Below, piece by piece: positions 17,576 through 27,534 of a stretch of 64,000 nucleotides of DNA. The DNA is taken from assembly GCF_023805295.1 (NCBI RefSeq), contig NZ_JAMSHT010000001.1, positions 558,001 through 622,000 on the forward strand, written 5' to 3'. The notes under the pieces were generated by a model. The model had not been told where the DNA came from, made no database searches, and saw only the letters and a list, made by a program, of their open reading frames with translations. Both the position numbers and the translations under genes were made by a program. Each line of letters starts with the position of its first letter. Position 1 is the first letter of the stretch. Source of the DNA: Sphingomicrobium sediminis (GTDB lineage Bacteria; Pseudomonadota; Alphaproteobacteria; Sphingomonadales; Sphingomonadaceae).

Positions 17576-19320
17576 TCGCGTCGCTTGCCGAGGCTGGGGC
17601 TCATCTCGAGCCCGCCTTCTTTCTGGATCTCGTCGCGCATGTCGCTGCGTTTCTGGTGAATGCTGGCAATGACCGGGCCCATGGCAAGCCCGATATCGAC
17701 CAATACGGCCTCGGAAAGCTGGAGCGAGGCTTCCAACGCCTCGGGCACCGCGTCCGTTACACCCGCCTTGTAGAGCTTTGCCGCATGTTCGCTGTCGCGG
17801 GCGCGGGCGATAATCGGCAGGTCCGGAAAATGATCGCGCACCTGCTTGGTCAGGCGCGCGGTCAGCACCGGATCGTCCATCGTCAACACCAGCGCGTCGG
17901 CAAGGTGCAGGTCCAGTCGCTCGATCAATTCGGCGCGCGAGACGTCGCCATAAAGCACTTCATAACCGCTATCGCGCGCCCGGCGAACGCTATCGATGTC
18001 GCTGTCGATGGCGAGATAGGGGCGTTGATGCTCGGTTAGCATCTGCGCGATCAGTTCGCCAACACGACCAAAGCCAAAGATGATCGTCCGGTTGGCGGTT
18101 TCGTTTGAATCCATTTCTGCGGCCATCTCCTCGCGCTCCACCCGACGACCGGCGAAGCGGCCAAGGTCGGCAAGGAAGGGCGTGATGGTAAGGCCAAGTG
18201 CGGTCGCTGCAGACCAGAAACTTACCGTCTCCATGCTCAGCACGCCCGCCGTCCCGGCAGCGCCCAGCAGGATCAGGGTTGTTTCCGATGGGCTCGCCAT
18301 CATGATGCCGGTTTCCGCCGATACGCCGCGCCGCGCCCCGGCAATGCGCAGGAGGACGCCGGTAACAACGGCCTTCACCACCAAAACACCGAGCAGCCCG
18401 CCGAGGAGCAGGGGCCATTGTTGCGCGACCTCGCCAATATTGATCAGCATGCCGATCGAGATGAGGAAGATGCCGAGCCCAAGCCCTTTCAACGGCGCGA
18501 TAACGACGTCGACTTCGCTATGATATTCGGTCTCGGCGATGATCATGCCGGCAATCAGCGCGCCGAGGATCGGCGACACGCCCGCCGCGGATGTCGCTAC
18601 CGCCGCCAAGATCACGGTCAGCAGCGAAATCGCGAAAAAGCCTTCGGGCGATTTCGTGCGCGCGGCTTGGGCGAGCAGGGGAGACAACGCAATCCGCCCG
18701 ACCACAAGGATCGCGATCACCGCCAGCCCGCCACTCAGCGCAACTTGCTGCAAGCCCGCGACATCCGCGCCGCCCACCGTACCGAACACGAACAGCATCG
18801 GGACCAGCGCCACATCCTCGAACAGCAGCATGGCGAGGGCGGCCTTGCCGACCGGGCTCTTGGTGCCCGAAATGGGCAAAACCAGGGCGGTCGAACTCAT
18901 GGCGAGCGCGAGGCCCAGCGCCGCGGCACTCTTGGTTTCCCAGCCGAAAACAAACAACAAAACCGCACCGAAAATGCTCGCAATGACAAGCAATTCGGCC
19001 GCGCCGATGCCGAACACCATTTTCCGCAGCGCCCAAAGACGCTTGAAGCTGAGTTCAAGTCCGATGGCGAACAGCAGCAGGATCACGCCGAAATCGGCGA
19101 ATGGCTGGATCGCCTCGGGATCATCGATGGTGAAATGCCGTAGCCAGCGAATCTCGTCGCTCATCGCGCCGAGCGCGAAGGGGCCTGCAGCAATCCCGAC
19201 TAGGATGAAGCCGATAACCGGGTTGATTTTGAAGCGCGCGAAGGTGGGAATGACAATCCCTGCAGCGCCGAGAATCACCAGCGCGTTGCCAAGGCCTTCA
19301 ATGTCGAGTTCGCCCGCCAT
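17572..19320 (-). CDS. Kef-type cation:proton antiporter with RCK (TrkA-N) domain
   Basis: 582 residues. The first 380 residues hold about 12 hydrophobic segments of the CPA2 exchanger fold (for example [18 protein letters not shown] and [13 protein letters not shown]). Residues about 405-520 form a Rossmann RCK domain with [16 protein letters not shown] and the acidic turn AIDSDID, followed by [11 protein letters not shown]. Members export potassium in exchange for protons. It has no visible KefF/KefG partner nearby, so glutathione-adduct gating cannot be claimed. Confidence 0.92.
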   Translation of the reverse strand: MAGELDIEGLGNALVILGAAGIVIPTFARFKINPVIGFILVGIAAGPFALGAMSDEIRWLRHFTIDDPEAIQPFADFGVILLLFAIGLELSFKRLWALRKMVFGIGAAELLVIASIFGAVLLFVFGWETKSAAALGLALAMSSTALVLPISGTKSPVGKAALAMLLFEDVALVPMLFVFGTVGGADVAGLQQVALSGGLAVIAILVVGRIALSPLLAQAARTKSPEGFFAISLLTVILAAVATSAAGVSPILGALIAGMIIAETEYHSEVDVVIAPLKGLGLGIFLISIGMLINIGEVAQQWPLLLGGLLGVLVVKAVVTGVLLRIAGARRGVSAETGIMMASPSETTLILLGAAGTAGVLSMETVSFWSAATALGLTITPFLADLGRFAGRRVEREEMAAEMDSNETANRTIIFGFGRVGELIAQMLTEHQRPYLAIDSDIDSVRRARDSGYEVLYGDVSRAELIERLDLHLADALVLTMDDPVLTARLTKQVRDHFPDLPIIARARDSEHAAKLYKAGVTDAVPEALEASLQLSEAVLVDIGLAMGPVIASIHQKRSDMRDEIQKEGGLEMSPSLGKRRD

Positions 19321-19358
19321 GGGGCATCAATGCCGCAGTGCAGCGACGATGTCAGCCC

Positions 19359-20969
19359 TTAACCGCCGCCAGGTGTGCCGGGGCCGATCGGTTCGGCGCG
19401 GGGACGCTCCTTGTCATGCGGTTCGCCAACGTCCCACTTGATGTCGTAGAGGTCGAAGCGGCGGTCGGCGAGGTTTCGCACCGTACCTTCAGCGCGAGCC
19501 CAGCTGAGATCCGCAAGATTGACGTCGCTGATCGTCAGCGTCTCGACATTCTCGGTCGCCTCGGCGGCAATGCCGTCGCGAGCAAAGGGGAAGTCGCAGG
19601 GCGTCAGGATACAGCTTTGCGCATATTGGATATCCATGTTGTGGACGTTGGGCAAATTGCCGACATTGCCGCTCATCACCATGAAGCACTGGTTTTCGAT
19701 GGCCCGGGCCTGCGCGCAATAGCGCACCCGAAGATAGCCCTGGCGGCTGTCGGTGCAGAAGGGGACGAAGATGATCCGCGCGCCTTCGTCGACGAGGCGA
19801 CGGGCGAGTTCGGGAAATTCGCTGTCATAGCAGATCAGCACGCCTATCGGGCCGCAGTCGGTCGGAATGGTGTCGATCGTGTCGCCGCCCTTGATATTCC
19901 ACCAGTAACGCTCGTTAGGCGTGGGGTGGATTTTCTCCTGCTCGTGCACCGCGCCATCGCGAAGGCACACGAAGGCGACATTTTGAATGTCGCCGTCGGC
20001 GGTGCGCGTGGGGTGCGATCCGCCGATAATGTTGATGTTGTAGCGCATCGCCATCTCCGACAGGCAGTCGCGGATGCGCGGGGTAAATTCGGATAGCTTG
20101 GTGATGGCGTCCTTGGGCTTGAGCTCCTTCTCTTCAGGGCTCAGCAGCATCAGGGTGAAGAGTTCGGGGAAGAGAACAAAATCGCTCTCGTAATCCGCCG
20201 CGACCTCGACAAAATACCGAACATTATCAATGAATTCTTCGAAGTCCTTCACAGCGCGTGCCTGTAACTGGCAGGTCGCGATGCGGACGCTTTCGACGCC
20301 GCGGGGTAGGCGGAATTTGCGGGGCTGGTCGCGGTCCACATAGGGATTGCGCCAGACCATGTGCGCGGCATGGCCCATGCTGCGCGTATCTTCGCGCAGA
20401 TATTGTTTGAGAACGCCGATCGGCTCGAAGCCGTTGGCGAGCTGGAAGCGGATGACGGGATCGTGGATTTCGCCCTCGACCACCTTGTCGATATAGTCCT
20501 GCGGGCCGGTCACCTTCTTGCGATTGCGGCGGTAGCTGGGCATCCGGCCGCCAAAGGCGATGCCGGTCAGCTCCAGCTCTTCAGCGAGCTTGCGGCGTTC
20601 TTCATAAAGCCGCCGCCCGATGCGGGTACCGCGCGCCTTCGCGTCGACGACCATTTCATAGCCGTACAGCCAATCACCGGTGGGGTCGTGGCGTGACCCA
20701 AAGCCGCCGCCGGTAATTTCGCGCCAGCTATGCTTGGAAAGCGCGATGCTCTCGCTAATGCGCATGGTCGCGCAATAGCCGACGATATTGTCGTCGAGCA
20801 CTGCGACAAAGGCGCCGCGTGGATAATTGTTGATCTGCCCGCGGATCTCGCCCGCCGTATAAGGGACGAAATCCTTATAGGCGCGCGCCGCCAGGTCTAC
20901 GATGCCCGGAATGTCCGACAGGCTGGCCTGCCGGACTTCCAGACGTGCTTTGGCTTTCTGCTTCACCAT
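19359..20969 (-). CDS. GNAT acetyltransferase-carbon-nitrogen hydrolase fusion
   Basis: 536 residues in two domains. Residues 10-195 are a GNAT fold (IPGIVDLAARAYKDF; acetyl-CoA loop KARGTRIGRRLYEE). Residues 225-515 are a nitrilase-superfamily amidohydrolase with the triad Glu269 (LFPEL), Lys346 (QEKIHPTPNE) and Cys380 (LICYDSEFPE). The two-domain architecture is a known protein family of unknown substrate; an omega-amidase or N-acyl-amide activity is possible. It lies 25 bp after icd on the same strand. All three triad residues are present, so the enzyme should be active. Confidence 0.9.
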   Translation of the reverse strand: MVKQKAKARLEVRQASLSDIPGIVDLAARAYKDFVPYTAGEIRGQINNYPRGAFVAVLDDNIVGYCATMRISESIALSKHSWREITGGGFGSRHDPTGDWLYGYEMVVDAKARGTRIGRRLYEERRKLAEELELTGIAFGGRMPSYRRNRKKVTGPQDYIDKVVEGEIHDPVIRFQLANGFEPIGVLKQYLREDTRSMGHAAHMVWRNPYVDRDQPRKFRLPRGVESVRIATCQLQARAVKDFEEFIDNVRYFVEVAADYESDFVLFPELFTLMLLSPEEKELKPKDAITKLSEFTPRIRDCLSEMAMRYNINIIGGSHPTRTADGDIQNVAFVCLRDGAVHEQEKIHPTPNERYWWNIKGGDTIDTIPTDCGPIGVLICYDSEFPELARRLVDEGARIIFVPFCTDSRQGYLRVRYCAQARAIENQCFMVMSGNVGNLPNVHNMDIQYAQSCILTPCDFPFARDGIAAEATENVETLTISDVNLADLSWARAEGTVRNLADRRFDLYDIKWDVGEPHDKERPRAEPIGPGTPGGG

Positions 20970-20994
20970 GGAGGCAGGACGCGCGGGAGCGCGA

Positions 20995-22215
20995 TTAGCT
21001 CCAGTTTTTCATGCGCTCTTCGAAGTTGGTCACGATCGCTTCGAAGAACTGCTCGGTGGTCATCCAGCTCTGGTCGGGGCCGATGAGGATGGCGAGATCC
21101 TTGGTCATCTGGCCGCCTTCGACGGTCTTGATGATGACGTCCTCGAGCGTCTCGGCAAAGCGGACCACATCGGGCGTGTCGTCGAACTTGCCGCGATACA
21201 TGAGGCCGCGGGTCCAGGCGAAGATCGATGCGATCGGGTTGGTCGAGGTAGCACGACCTTCCTGATGCTGGCGATAGTGGCGCGTCACGGTGCCGTGCGC
21301 GGCTTCGGCTTCGACGGTCTTGCCGTCGGGCGTCATCAGGACCGAGGTCATGAGGCCGAGCGAGCCGAAGCCCTGTGCGACCGTGTCAGACTGGACGTCG
21401 CCGTCATAATTCTTACAGGCCCAGATGAACTTGCCGTTCCACTTGAGCGCGCTCGCGACCATGTCGTCGATCAGGCGGTGCTGATATTCGATGCCGGCTT
21501 CGGCGAACTTGTCGGCGAACTCATTGTCGAACACTTCCTGGAACAGGTCCTTGAAGCGGCCGTCATAGGCCTTGAGGATGGTGTTCTTTGTCGAAAGGTA
21601 GACCGGCCAGCCACGGTCGAGGCCGTAATTCATGCAGGCACGGGCAAAGTCGCGGATCGAATCGTCATGGTTGTACATGCCCATGGCGACGCCGCTGCTC
21701 GGGAAGTTGTGAACTTCCTTTTCGATCACTTCGCCATCTTCGCCCACGAACTTCATGGTCAGCGTGCCGGGGCCCGGGACGAGGAAGTCGGTGGCGCGAT
21801 ACTGGTCGCCAAAGGCGTGACGGCCGACGACGATCGGGTCGGTCCAGCCCGGCACGAGGCGCGGGACATTGTCGATGACGATGGGCTCGCGGAAGACAAC
21901 GCCGCCAAGGATGTTGCGGATCGTGCCGTTGGGCGAACGCCACATTTTCTTGAGGTTGAATTCCTCGACGCGCTGCTCATCAGGGGTGATGGTCGCGCAC
22001 TTCACGCCGACGCCATATTCCTTGATGGCATTGGCCGCGTCCACGGTGATCTGGTCGTCCGTTTCGTCACGCTTGGTGACGCTGAGGTCGTAATATTTGA
22101 GGTCGATGTCGAGATAGGGAAGGATCAGCCGTTCGCGGATCCATTTCCAGATGATTTGGGTCATCTCGTCGCCATCGAGTTCGACGATCGGATTCTTGAC
22201 CTTGATCTTTTCCAT
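20995..22215 (-). CDS. icd: NADP-dependent isocitrate dehydrogenase
   Basis: 406 residues. Converts isocitrate to 2-oxoglutarate and CO2 in the TCA cycle, yielding NADPH. It is the subfamily II (eukaryote-like homodimer) type, recognised by the start [39 protein letters not shown], the metal site region [18 protein letters not shown] and [14 protein letters not shown]. The length fits that type. It is divergent from psd with a 139-bp gap. Confidence 0.97.
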   Translation of the reverse strand: MEKIKVKNPIVELDGDEMTQIIWKWIRERLILPYLDIDLKYYDLSVTKRDETDDQITVDAANAIKEYGVGVKCATITPDEQRVEEFNLKKMWRSPNGTIRNILGGVVFREPIVIDNVPRLVPGWTDPIVVGRHAFGDQYRATDFLVPGPGTLTMKFVGEDGEVIEKEVHNFPSSGVAMGMYNHDDSIRDFARACMNYGLDRGWPVYLSTKNTILKAYDGRFKDLFQEVFDNEFADKFAEAGIEYQHRLIDDMVASALKWNGKFIWACKNYDGDVQSDTVAQGFGSLGLMTSVLMTPDGKTVEAEAAHGTVTRHYRQHQEGRATSTNPIASIFAWTRGLMYRGKFDDTPDVVRFAETLEDVIIKTVEGGQMTKDLAILIGPDQSWMTTEQFFEAIVTNFEERMKNWS

Positions 22216-22354
22216 GGAAGATTTGCCTCACTGAAATGGGGTGTTTGGGTTGGCGCTGGCTCTAAGGGCAGTGGGGCCGATAAGCAACCGGCTCGCGGTG
22301 CCGCGCATTATGGACGGGATTGTTTCAGCGATTATTCGCCCCTAGGGAGCCGGC

Positions 22355-23104
22355 ATGGCAGAGATTGAAAAACCCGACAGTCATGTGACCGCGGTCAAGT
22401 GGCGCTTTCCCGACGTACATCCCGAAGGACGCAAGTTCGTCCTGATTTCGGGTTTCATCACCTTCCTGGCTTTCTTGCTGCTGCCCAACGGGTGGTTGTC
22501 GGAAATCTTCCAGTGGGCGTTGGTGATCATCACGATCTGGGTCGCGGCCTTCTTTCGCGATCCGGTGCGCACGAGCCCGGCCGACCCCGACCTCGTCATC
22601 GCGCCTGCCGACGGCCTGGTGACGATGATCAAAGAGGTCGCGCCGCCGCCCGAACTGGCCGGCGAGGGACTGCTGCCGGCGGGCAACTATACCCGCGTGT
22701 CGATTTTCATGAGTGTCTTCGATGTGCACATCAATCGTTCGCCGATTGCCGGGCGGGTCACCAAGATCGCCTATGTGCCGGGCAAGTTTGTCAACGCCGA
22801 CCTCGACAAGGCGAGCGAGGATAATGAGCGAAACCATATCCTCGTCGAGCGCCATGACGGCGTGAAAATCGGTTTCACCCAGATTGCCGGCCTGGTGGCA
22901 CGGCGCATCCTCACCGATGTCAAGGAAGGCGACGTGATCGACAAGGGCGAGCGCGTCGGCCTCATCCGCTTCGGCAGCCGCGTCGATGTGTATCTTCCCG
23001 AAGGCACGGGCTCGAACATCCTGCTCGGCCAGCGCACGATCGCTGGCGAGACGGTGATCGCCAAGCTCGGTACGACGCCGGCGCTGGAGGGCAATAGCCA
23101 GTGA
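22355..23104 (+). CDS. psd: Phosphatidylserine decarboxylase, short bacterial form
   Basis: 249 residues. Makes phosphatidylethanolamine from phosphatidylserine at the inner membrane. Two hydrophobic segments ([32 protein letters not shown]) precede the catalytic part. The self-cleavage site that creates the pyruvoyl cofactor is GSR in [13 protein letters not shown], near residue 208, the form used by short archaeal/alphaproteobacterial Psd instead of [20 protein letters not shown] is a family hallmark. It overlaps pssA by 4 bp (GTGA), pairing the two enzymes of PE synthesis. Confidence 0.96.
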   Translation: MAEIEKPDSHVTAVKWRFPDVHPEGRKFVLISGFITFLAFLLLPNGWLSEIFQWALVIITIWVAAFFRDPVRTSPADPDLVIAPADGLVTMIKEVAPPPELAGEGLLPAGNYTRVSIFMSVFDVHINRSPIAGRVTKIAYVPGKFVNADLDKASEDNERNHILVERHDGVKIGFTQIAGLVARRILTDVKEGDVIDKGERVGLIRFGSRVDVYLPEGTGSNILLGQRTIAGETVIAKLGTTPALEGNSQ

Positions 23105-23865
23105 GCCGGGAAGGAAGCATGCGCGGATTGCCGTTTCGGGCCGTCGTGCCCAATGCGATCACGGCGATGGTGCTTTGCCTTGGCCTTACCGGGGTGCGCT
23201 TTGCGATCGATGGCCGCTTCGATGTCGCCATCTACGCGATCGTCGGGGCAGGGGTACTGGACGGCTTGGACGGCCGTATCGCGCGCCTCCTCAAGGCCTC
23301 GACGCGTTTCGGTGCAGAGCTGGATAGCCTCGCCGACAATATCGCGTTTGGCGTGTCGCCTGCGCTGATCCTGTTTCTTTGGTCTTTGAACGAAGCGCCG
23401 CGCTTCGGGTGGATCGCCAGCCTGGCGCTCGCCGTATGCTGCGCGCTCCGTCTCGCGCGTTTCAATGCGCAAATCGATGCCGATGACCAGCCGCACAAGT
23501 CGGCGGGCTTCCTGACCGGTGTTCCGGCGCCGACGGGGGCAGGGCTCGCTTTTGTGCCGATGTATCTGGCGTTCGTGTTCGAAGAGCCGCAATTCCAGGC
23601 CTGGTATATCGTCATGCCCTGGGTGCTGTTCATTGCCCTGCTGATGATCAGCTCGGTCGCGACCTTCAGTTGGAGTTCTGTGCGGGTGCGCCGCTCGTGG
23701 CGCCTGCCGGCACTGGCGGGCATCGGCCTGTTGGCCGCGGCATTGCTGACGATGACGTTCGAAGCTTTGTTGCTGATCAGCGCCGTCTATCTCGGCCTGC
23801 TGGCCTTCAGCATGGCCGCCTATCGCCGGGTCAAGCAGCGGCGGCGAGCGGCTGCGGCCGACTGA
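23101..23865 (+). CDS. pssA: CDP-diacylglycerol-serine O-phosphatidyltransferase
   Basis: 254 residues; makes phosphatidylserine, the substrate for Psd. It is a CDP-alcohol phosphatidyltransferase with the signature [14 protein letters not shown] then [10 protein letters not shown] (DG-x2-AR-x8-G-x3-D-x3-D), near residues 55-80, and about seven membrane helices. It starts with GTG within the psd stop. The family is the Bacillus/alphaproteobacterial membrane type, not the soluble E. coli PssA. Confidence 0.95.
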   Translation: MSREGSMRGLPFRAVVPNAITAMVLCLGLTGVRFAIDGRFDVAIYAIVGAGVLDGLDGRIARLLKASTRFGAELDSLADNIAFGVSPALILFLWSLNEAPRFGWIASLALAVCCALRLARFNAQIDADDQPHKSAGFLTGVPAPTGAGLAFVPMYLAFVFEEPQFQAWYIVMPWVLFIALLMISSVATFSWSSVRVRRSWRLPALAGIGLLAAALLTMTFEALLLISAVYLGLLAFSMAAYRRVKQRRRAAAAD

Positions 23866-24043
23866 CGCTCACGATATTCTCGCGCTGCCAGCGCACCGTG
23901 ACGGGACGCTCGACGATTACTGGTTCGGGACGGCTCTGGCCGGCCAGCGCGGCTCCGATCTTTCTGCCTTCGGCCATCAAGAACAGGCGCATGCTGGCGA
24001 TGAGGGCTGCGGCGAGGAAGGTGAAGAAAAGTCCGACGATCAT
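23831..24043 (-). CDS. Small single-pass membrane protein, putatively SOS-regulated
   Basis: 70 residues from the ATG at 24043, with AGGGG about eight bases upstream. Residues 2-22 (IVGLFFTFLAAALIASMRLFL) form one membrane helix; the rest is a charged, Pro- and Arg-containing tail (RPEPVIVERPVTVRW). Its last 35 bp overlap the end of pssA on the other strand. Three GTTC-N7-GTTC boxes, the alphaproteobacterial LexA site, lie 27-66 bp upstream and overlap a TTGACT promoter element. Small LexA-controlled membrane proteins such as Caulobacter SidA block cell division after DNA damage; the same role here is inference from size, topology and operator only, as I see no sequence match. Confidence 0.65.
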   Translation of the reverse strand: MIVGLFFTFLAAALIASMRLFLMAEGRKIGAALAGQSRPEPVIVERPVTVRWQRENIVSVSRPQPLAAAA

Positions 24044-24069
24044 GGCTCTGGCCCCTTTGGCTGAAGTGC

Positions 24070-24121
24070 GTTCCTGTTCCGTTCTTGTTCTTTAGTTCCA
24101 CCTTTGTTCCGCCGAAGTCAA
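24070..24121 (-). promoter_or_regulatory. Cluster of three LexA-type operator boxes over a promoter
   Basis: GTTC occurs at 24070, 24076, 24081, 24087, 24095 and 24106. These make three exact GTTC-N7-GTTC sites: 24070-24084, 24076-24090 and 24095-24109. On the minus strand a -35-like TTGACT lies at 24121-24116 with a weak -10 (AACTAA or GAACTA) 17-18 bp on, so the boxes sit in the spacer, on the -10 and just downstream, the usual place for repression. The gene served is the membrane protein at 23831-24043; rpsB on the plus strand starts over 170 bp away. Confidence 0.7.
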
Positions 24122-24161
24122 GCCAATTCGGTCACTTTTTGTTCTCATTGCGTTTAAGAGG

Positions 24162-24190
24162 TTGATCGCGGGGGGCTTTTCGACTATTTC
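24162..24190 (+). promoter_or_regulatory. Candidate rpsB promoter
   Basis: TTGATC (24162-24167) and TATTTC (24185-24190) are separated by 17 bp and would start transcription near 24197, leaving an 83-nt leader before rpsB. Matches are 4 of 6 at -35 and about 3 of 6 at -10. The leader contains no motif I can assign to a known S2-binding element. Confidence 0.3.
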
Positions 24191-24279
24191 GCGCCACATC
24201 TCGCAGGCGGGACCACCATACCGGTGCTCCATTTGGGGTGACAGGACCCGCCGTGGCAAAACCGGATAGGAGAAGAGAT

Positions 24280-25032
24280 ATGGCGGCACCTGTCGTCACG
24301 ATGCAGCAATTGCTTGAGGCCGGCACGCATTTCGGCCACCAGACCCACCGTTGGAACCCGCGCATGAAGCCGTACATTTTCGGCGCGCGTAACGGTGTCC
24401 ACATCATCGACCTTTCGCAGACCGTTCCGCTGTTCGCGCGTGCGCTCGACTTCGTGCAGCAGACCGTCCAGCGCGGCGGCAAGGTGCTGTTCGTCGGCAC
24501 CAAGCGCCAGGCGTCGGAAGCGGTTGCCGAAGCTGCGGCTTCGTGCGGCCAGCACTATGTCAACCATCGCTGGCTCGGCGGCATGCTGACCAACTGGAAG
24601 ACCATTTCGAACTCGATCAAGCGCCTCAAGAGCCTTGAAGAGAAGCTGTCGGGCGACACTGCCGGCTTCACCAAGAAGGAAGTCCTCCAGCTGACCCGCG
24701 AACGCGACAAGCTCGAGAAGAGCCTTGGCGGTATCCGCGACATGGGCGGCCTGCCGGACGTCATGTTCGTCATCGACACCAACAAGGAAGAGCTGGCCAT
24801 CAAGGAAGCCAACGTGCTTGGCATCCCGGTCATCGCGATCCTCGATTCGAACTCGGATCCGAACGGCATCGCCTTCCCGGTCCCGGGTAACGACGACGCC
24901 AGCCGCGCCATCCGTCTTTACGGCGATGCCATCGCTGCTGCGGTCAACGAGGGCCGTGGCCAGGGCCAGGCCGACGCGGGTGTCGACATCGGCGCAATGG
25001 AAAACCCGCCGGCGGAAGCCGCGACGGCGTAA
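24280..25032 (+). CDS. rpsB: 30S ribosomal protein S2
   Basis: 250 residues. The start at 24280 follows AGGAGAAGAG and gives the usual [17 protein letters not shown] beginning; an upstream in-frame start at 24238 lacks homology. Landmarks are [35 protein letters not shown] and [16 protein letters not shown]. It opens the rpsB-tsf-pyrH-frr cluster. A strong hairpin separates it from tsf. Confidence 0.98.
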   Translation: MAAPVVTMQQLLEAGTHFGHQTHRWNPRMKPYIFGARNGVHIIDLSQTVPLFARALDFVQQTVQRGGKVLFVGTKRQASEAVAEAAASCGQHYVNHRWLGGMLTNWKTISNSIKRLKSLEEKLSGDTAGFTKKEVLQLTRERDKLEKSLGGIRDMGGLPDVMFVIDTNKEELAIKEANVLGIPVIAILDSNSDPNGIAFPVPGNDDASRAIRLYGDAIAAAVNEGRGQGQADAGVDIGAMENPPAEAATA

Positions 25033-25075
25033 CCAAACGGTCTTGTCGTCCGGCTAGGGCGACACCAGATAAAGT

Positions 25076-25113
25076 GGAAAGGCCGGTGCCCCATGACGGG
25101 TATTGGCCTTTCC
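25076..25113 (+). terminator. rpsB-tsf intergenic hairpin (attenuator-like)
   Basis: GGAAAGGCC (25076-25084) pairs perfectly with GGCCTTTCC (25105-25113), and the inner bases GTGCCC/GGGTAT extend the stem with G-U pairs, leaving a CATGAC loop. The tail TCGCAAC is not T-rich, so it is more likely a partial terminator or processing site that sets the S2 to EF-Ts ratio than a full stop. Confidence 0.55.
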
Positions 25114-25182
25114 TCGCAACATGACTTCGAATGTGCTGCCGCGCCGAGCGAGGGTGCGGCATTCAGAAAGGATGATACTGAC

Positions 25183-26106
25183 ATGGCGATCACTGCCGCC
25201 CAGGTGAAAGAACTGCGCGACCGCACCAATGCGGGCATGATGGACTGCAAGAAGGCGCTCGGCGAAACCGACGGCGACATGGAAGCTGCGGTCGACTGGC
25301 TGCGCACCAAGGGTCTTGCCGCCGCTGCCAAGAAGTCGGGCCGTACCGCTGCCGAAGGTCTCGTCGGCGTTGCCGTCGATGGCACCAAGGGCGCGGTCGT
25401 CGAGGTCAACTCGGAAACCGACTTCGTTGCCAAGAATGACACGTTCCAGGCCTTCGTGAAGGACGTTGCCGGTCTCGCGCTCGAAGCCGAGGGCGACATC
25501 GAGAAGCTTTCGGGCATGAGCTATCCGGGTGCCGACGGCACCGTTGCGGATCGCCTGACCGACAATATCGCCACCATCGGCGAGAACCAGTCGCTGCGTC
25601 GCACCTCGGTTCTGTCGGTCGAGAAGGGCGCCGTCGTCAGCTACGTCCACAACGCCGCTGCGCCGAACCTCGGCAAGATCGGCGTGCTGGTCGCGCTGGA
25701 AAGCGAAGCCGGTGAAGAAGCGCTCATGACGCTCGGCAAGCAGATCGCGATGCACATCGCCGCTGCCAACCCGCTGGCGCTGACCGCTGACGACCTCGAC
25801 CCCGAGATGATCGCGCGCGAGCGTGAGATCGCCAAGGTCAAGGCCATGGAATCGGGCAAGCCCGAGAACATCGCCGAGAAGATGGTCGAAGGTTCGATCA
25901 AGAAGTTCGCCAAGGAAAATGCCCTGCTTTCGCAGCTGTTCGTGATGGACAACAAGACGCCGGTCGCCGACGTCGTTGCCGCCGCGGGCAAGGAAGCCGG
26001 CACCGCCATCACGCTGAAGGGCTATGAGCGCTTCCAGCTGGGCGAAGGCATCGAAAAGGAAGAATCGGACTTCGCTGCCGAAGTGGCTGCTGCTGCCGGC
26101 GCGTAA
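25183..26106 (+). CDS. tsf: Translation elongation factor Ts
   Basis: 307 residues. Nucleotide exchange factor for EF-Tu. The N-terminal UBA-like domain begins [25 protein letters not shown], and the core has [14 protein letters not shown] and [16 protein letters not shown]. The start at 25183 was chosen over 25093 because homology begins there and AAAGGATG lies upstream. A terminator follows 20 bp after the stop. Confidence 0.98.
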   Translation: MAITAAQVKELRDRTNAGMMDCKKALGETDGDMEAAVDWLRTKGLAAAAKKSGRTAAEGLVGVAVDGTKGAVVEVNSETDFVAKNDTFQAFVKDVAGLALEAEGDIEKLSGMSYPGADGTVADRLTDNIATIGENQSLRRTSVLSVEKGAVVSYVHNAAAPNLGKIGVLVALESEAGEEALMTLGKQIAMHIAAANPLALTADDLDPEMIAREREIAKVKAMESGKPENIAEKMVEGSIKKFAKENALLSQLFVMDNKTPVADVVAAAGKEAGTAITLKGYERFQLGEGIEKEESDFAAEVAAAAGA

Positions 26107-26127
26107 AGCCTGTTCGATTTTCGACAC

Positions 26128-26170
26128 ATGAAAGGGGCGGGGGCTTAGCGGCTTCCCGCCCTTTTTCATG
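26128..26170 (+). terminator. Terminator after tsf
   Basis: ATGAAAGGGGCGGG (26129-26142) pairs with CCCGCCCTTTTTCAT (26155-26169) with one bulge; the loop is about 12 nt and the 3' arm contains TTTTT. The hairpin is symmetric enough to terminate in both directions, but only plus-strand genes border it. pyrH begins about 80 bp later and so may have its own promoter. Confidence 0.75.
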
Positions 26171-26250
26171 GGGATAAATGCTTGGCAGTCCGCCTGCCGC
26201 CCCTTAAAGCGTGTCGCCAACGCGAGACGCCCCGCCATCAGGAGACCCAT

Positions 26251-26973
26251 GTGACCCGCCCCAAATTCAACCGCATCCTGCTGAAACTTTCCGGCGAGGT
26301 GCTGATGGGCAAGGGACAGTTCGGGATCGACCCGGCGACCACCGGCCGCGTTGCAGGCGAAATCAAGAAGGCCAAGGAGGAAGGCTACCAGCTGTGCGTC
26401 GTCGTCGGCGGCGGCAACATCTTCCGCGGCATTGCCGGCGCCGCGCAGGGCATCGACCGCGCCAGCGCCGATTATATGGGCATGCTCGCCACCGTCATGA
26501 ACGCGCTGGCCATGCAGAATGCGCTCGAGCAGATCGGCGTCGATACGCGCGTCCAGTCGGCCATCCCGATGGCGAGCGTGTGCGAACCCTATATCCGCCG
26601 CCGCGCCATGCGCCACATGGAGAAGGGCCGCGTCGTGATTTTCGCTGCCGGCACGGGCAGCCCTTATTTCACCACCGACACGACCGCCGCGCTGCGTGCT
26701 GCCGAGATGAATTGCGATGCGCTGTTCAAGGGTACCAGCGTCGATGGTGTCTATAATGCCGACCCCAAGAAAGTCGAAGGCGCGACGCGCTATGAAAGCC
26801 TGTCTTTCGACCGCGTGCTCGCCGACAATCTGCGCGTCATGGACGCGAGCGCCGTGGCATTGTGCCGCGACAATGATATTCCGATCGTCGTTTTCAACAT
26901 TCGCGACGAAGGCAACCTCACGCAGGTGCTGGCGGGCGATGGCACCGCGACGATCGTTCAGAACGAGGAGTAG
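26251..26973 (+). CDS. pyrH: UMP kinase
   Basis: 240 residues; phosphorylates UMP to UDP. Amino-acid-kinase fold with [30 protein letters not shown] and the C-terminal [15 protein letters not shown] and GTTI-like ends. The start is GTG at 26251 with AGGAG six bases upstream; the ATG two bases earlier is out of frame and stops at once. Followed by frr after 3 bp. Confidence 0.97.
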   Translation: MTRPKFNRILLKLSGEVLMGKGQFGIDPATTGRVAGEIKKAKEEGYQLCVVVGGGNIFRGIAGAAQGIDRASADYMGMLATVMNALAMQNALEQIGVDTRVQSAIPMASVCEPYIRRRAMRHMEKGRVVIFAAGTGSPYFTTDTTAALRAAEMNCDALFKGTSVDGVYNADPKKVEGATRYESLSFDRVLADNLRVMDASAVALCRDNDIPIVVFNIRDEGNLTQVLAGDGTATIVQNEE

Positions 26974-26976
26974 ATC

Positions 26977-27534
26977 ATGGCTCAATATGACAAGAGCGAC
27001 ATTAGCCGCCGCATGGACGGCGCGCTGGAAAACCTGAAAGGCGATCTGTCGGGCCTGCGCACCGGCCGCGCGTCGACCGCCTTGCTCGACCCCATCCAGG
27101 TCGAGGTCTATGGCGCCAACATGCCGCTGAACCAGGTCGCGACCGTCTCGGTCCCCGAGCCGCGCCTCATCTCGGTTCAGGTTTGGGACAAGTCGAACAT
27201 CGGCAATGTCGAAAAGGCGATCCGCGCCGCCGGTCTCGGCGTCAATCCGGTGGTTGATGGCCAGCTTATTCGCCTGCCGCTGCCCGATTTGACGGAAGAG
27301 CGCCGCAAGGAGCTTGCCAAGCTGGTCGGCCAATATGCCGAAAAGGCCAAGGTTGCGGTCCGCAACGTGCGCCGCGACGGCAATGACGCGATCAAGGCCG
27401 ACGAGAAGGCCGGCGAATTCGGCGAGGACGAGCGCAAGCGCCTCGAGGCCGAAGTGCAGAAGCTGACCGACGACAAGATTGCCGACATCGACAAGGCGGC
27501 CGACACGAAGGAAAAGGAAATCCTGGGCCAGTGA
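26977..27534 (+). CDS. frr: Ribosome recycling factor
   Basis: 185 residues, exactly the family length. Splits post-termination ribosomes with EF-G. It has [42 protein letters not shown] and the C-terminal coiled arm [13 protein letters not shown]. The stop overlaps the uppS start (GTGA). Confidence 0.98.
   Translation: MAQYDKSDISRRMDGALENLKGDLSGLRTGRASTALLDPIQVEVYGANMPLNQVATVSVPEPRLISVQVWDKSNIGNVEKAIRAAGLGVNPVVDGQLIRLPLPDLTEERRKELAKLVGQYAEKAKVAVRNVRRDGNDAIKADEKAGEFGEDERKRLEAEVQKLTDDKIADIDKAADTKEKEILGQ

Noticed and set aside
24070..24109. GTTC boxes as regulators of rpsB
   Set aside because: They lie over 170 bp before rpsB and upstream of its likely promoter, but exactly over the promoter of the minus-strand small gene.
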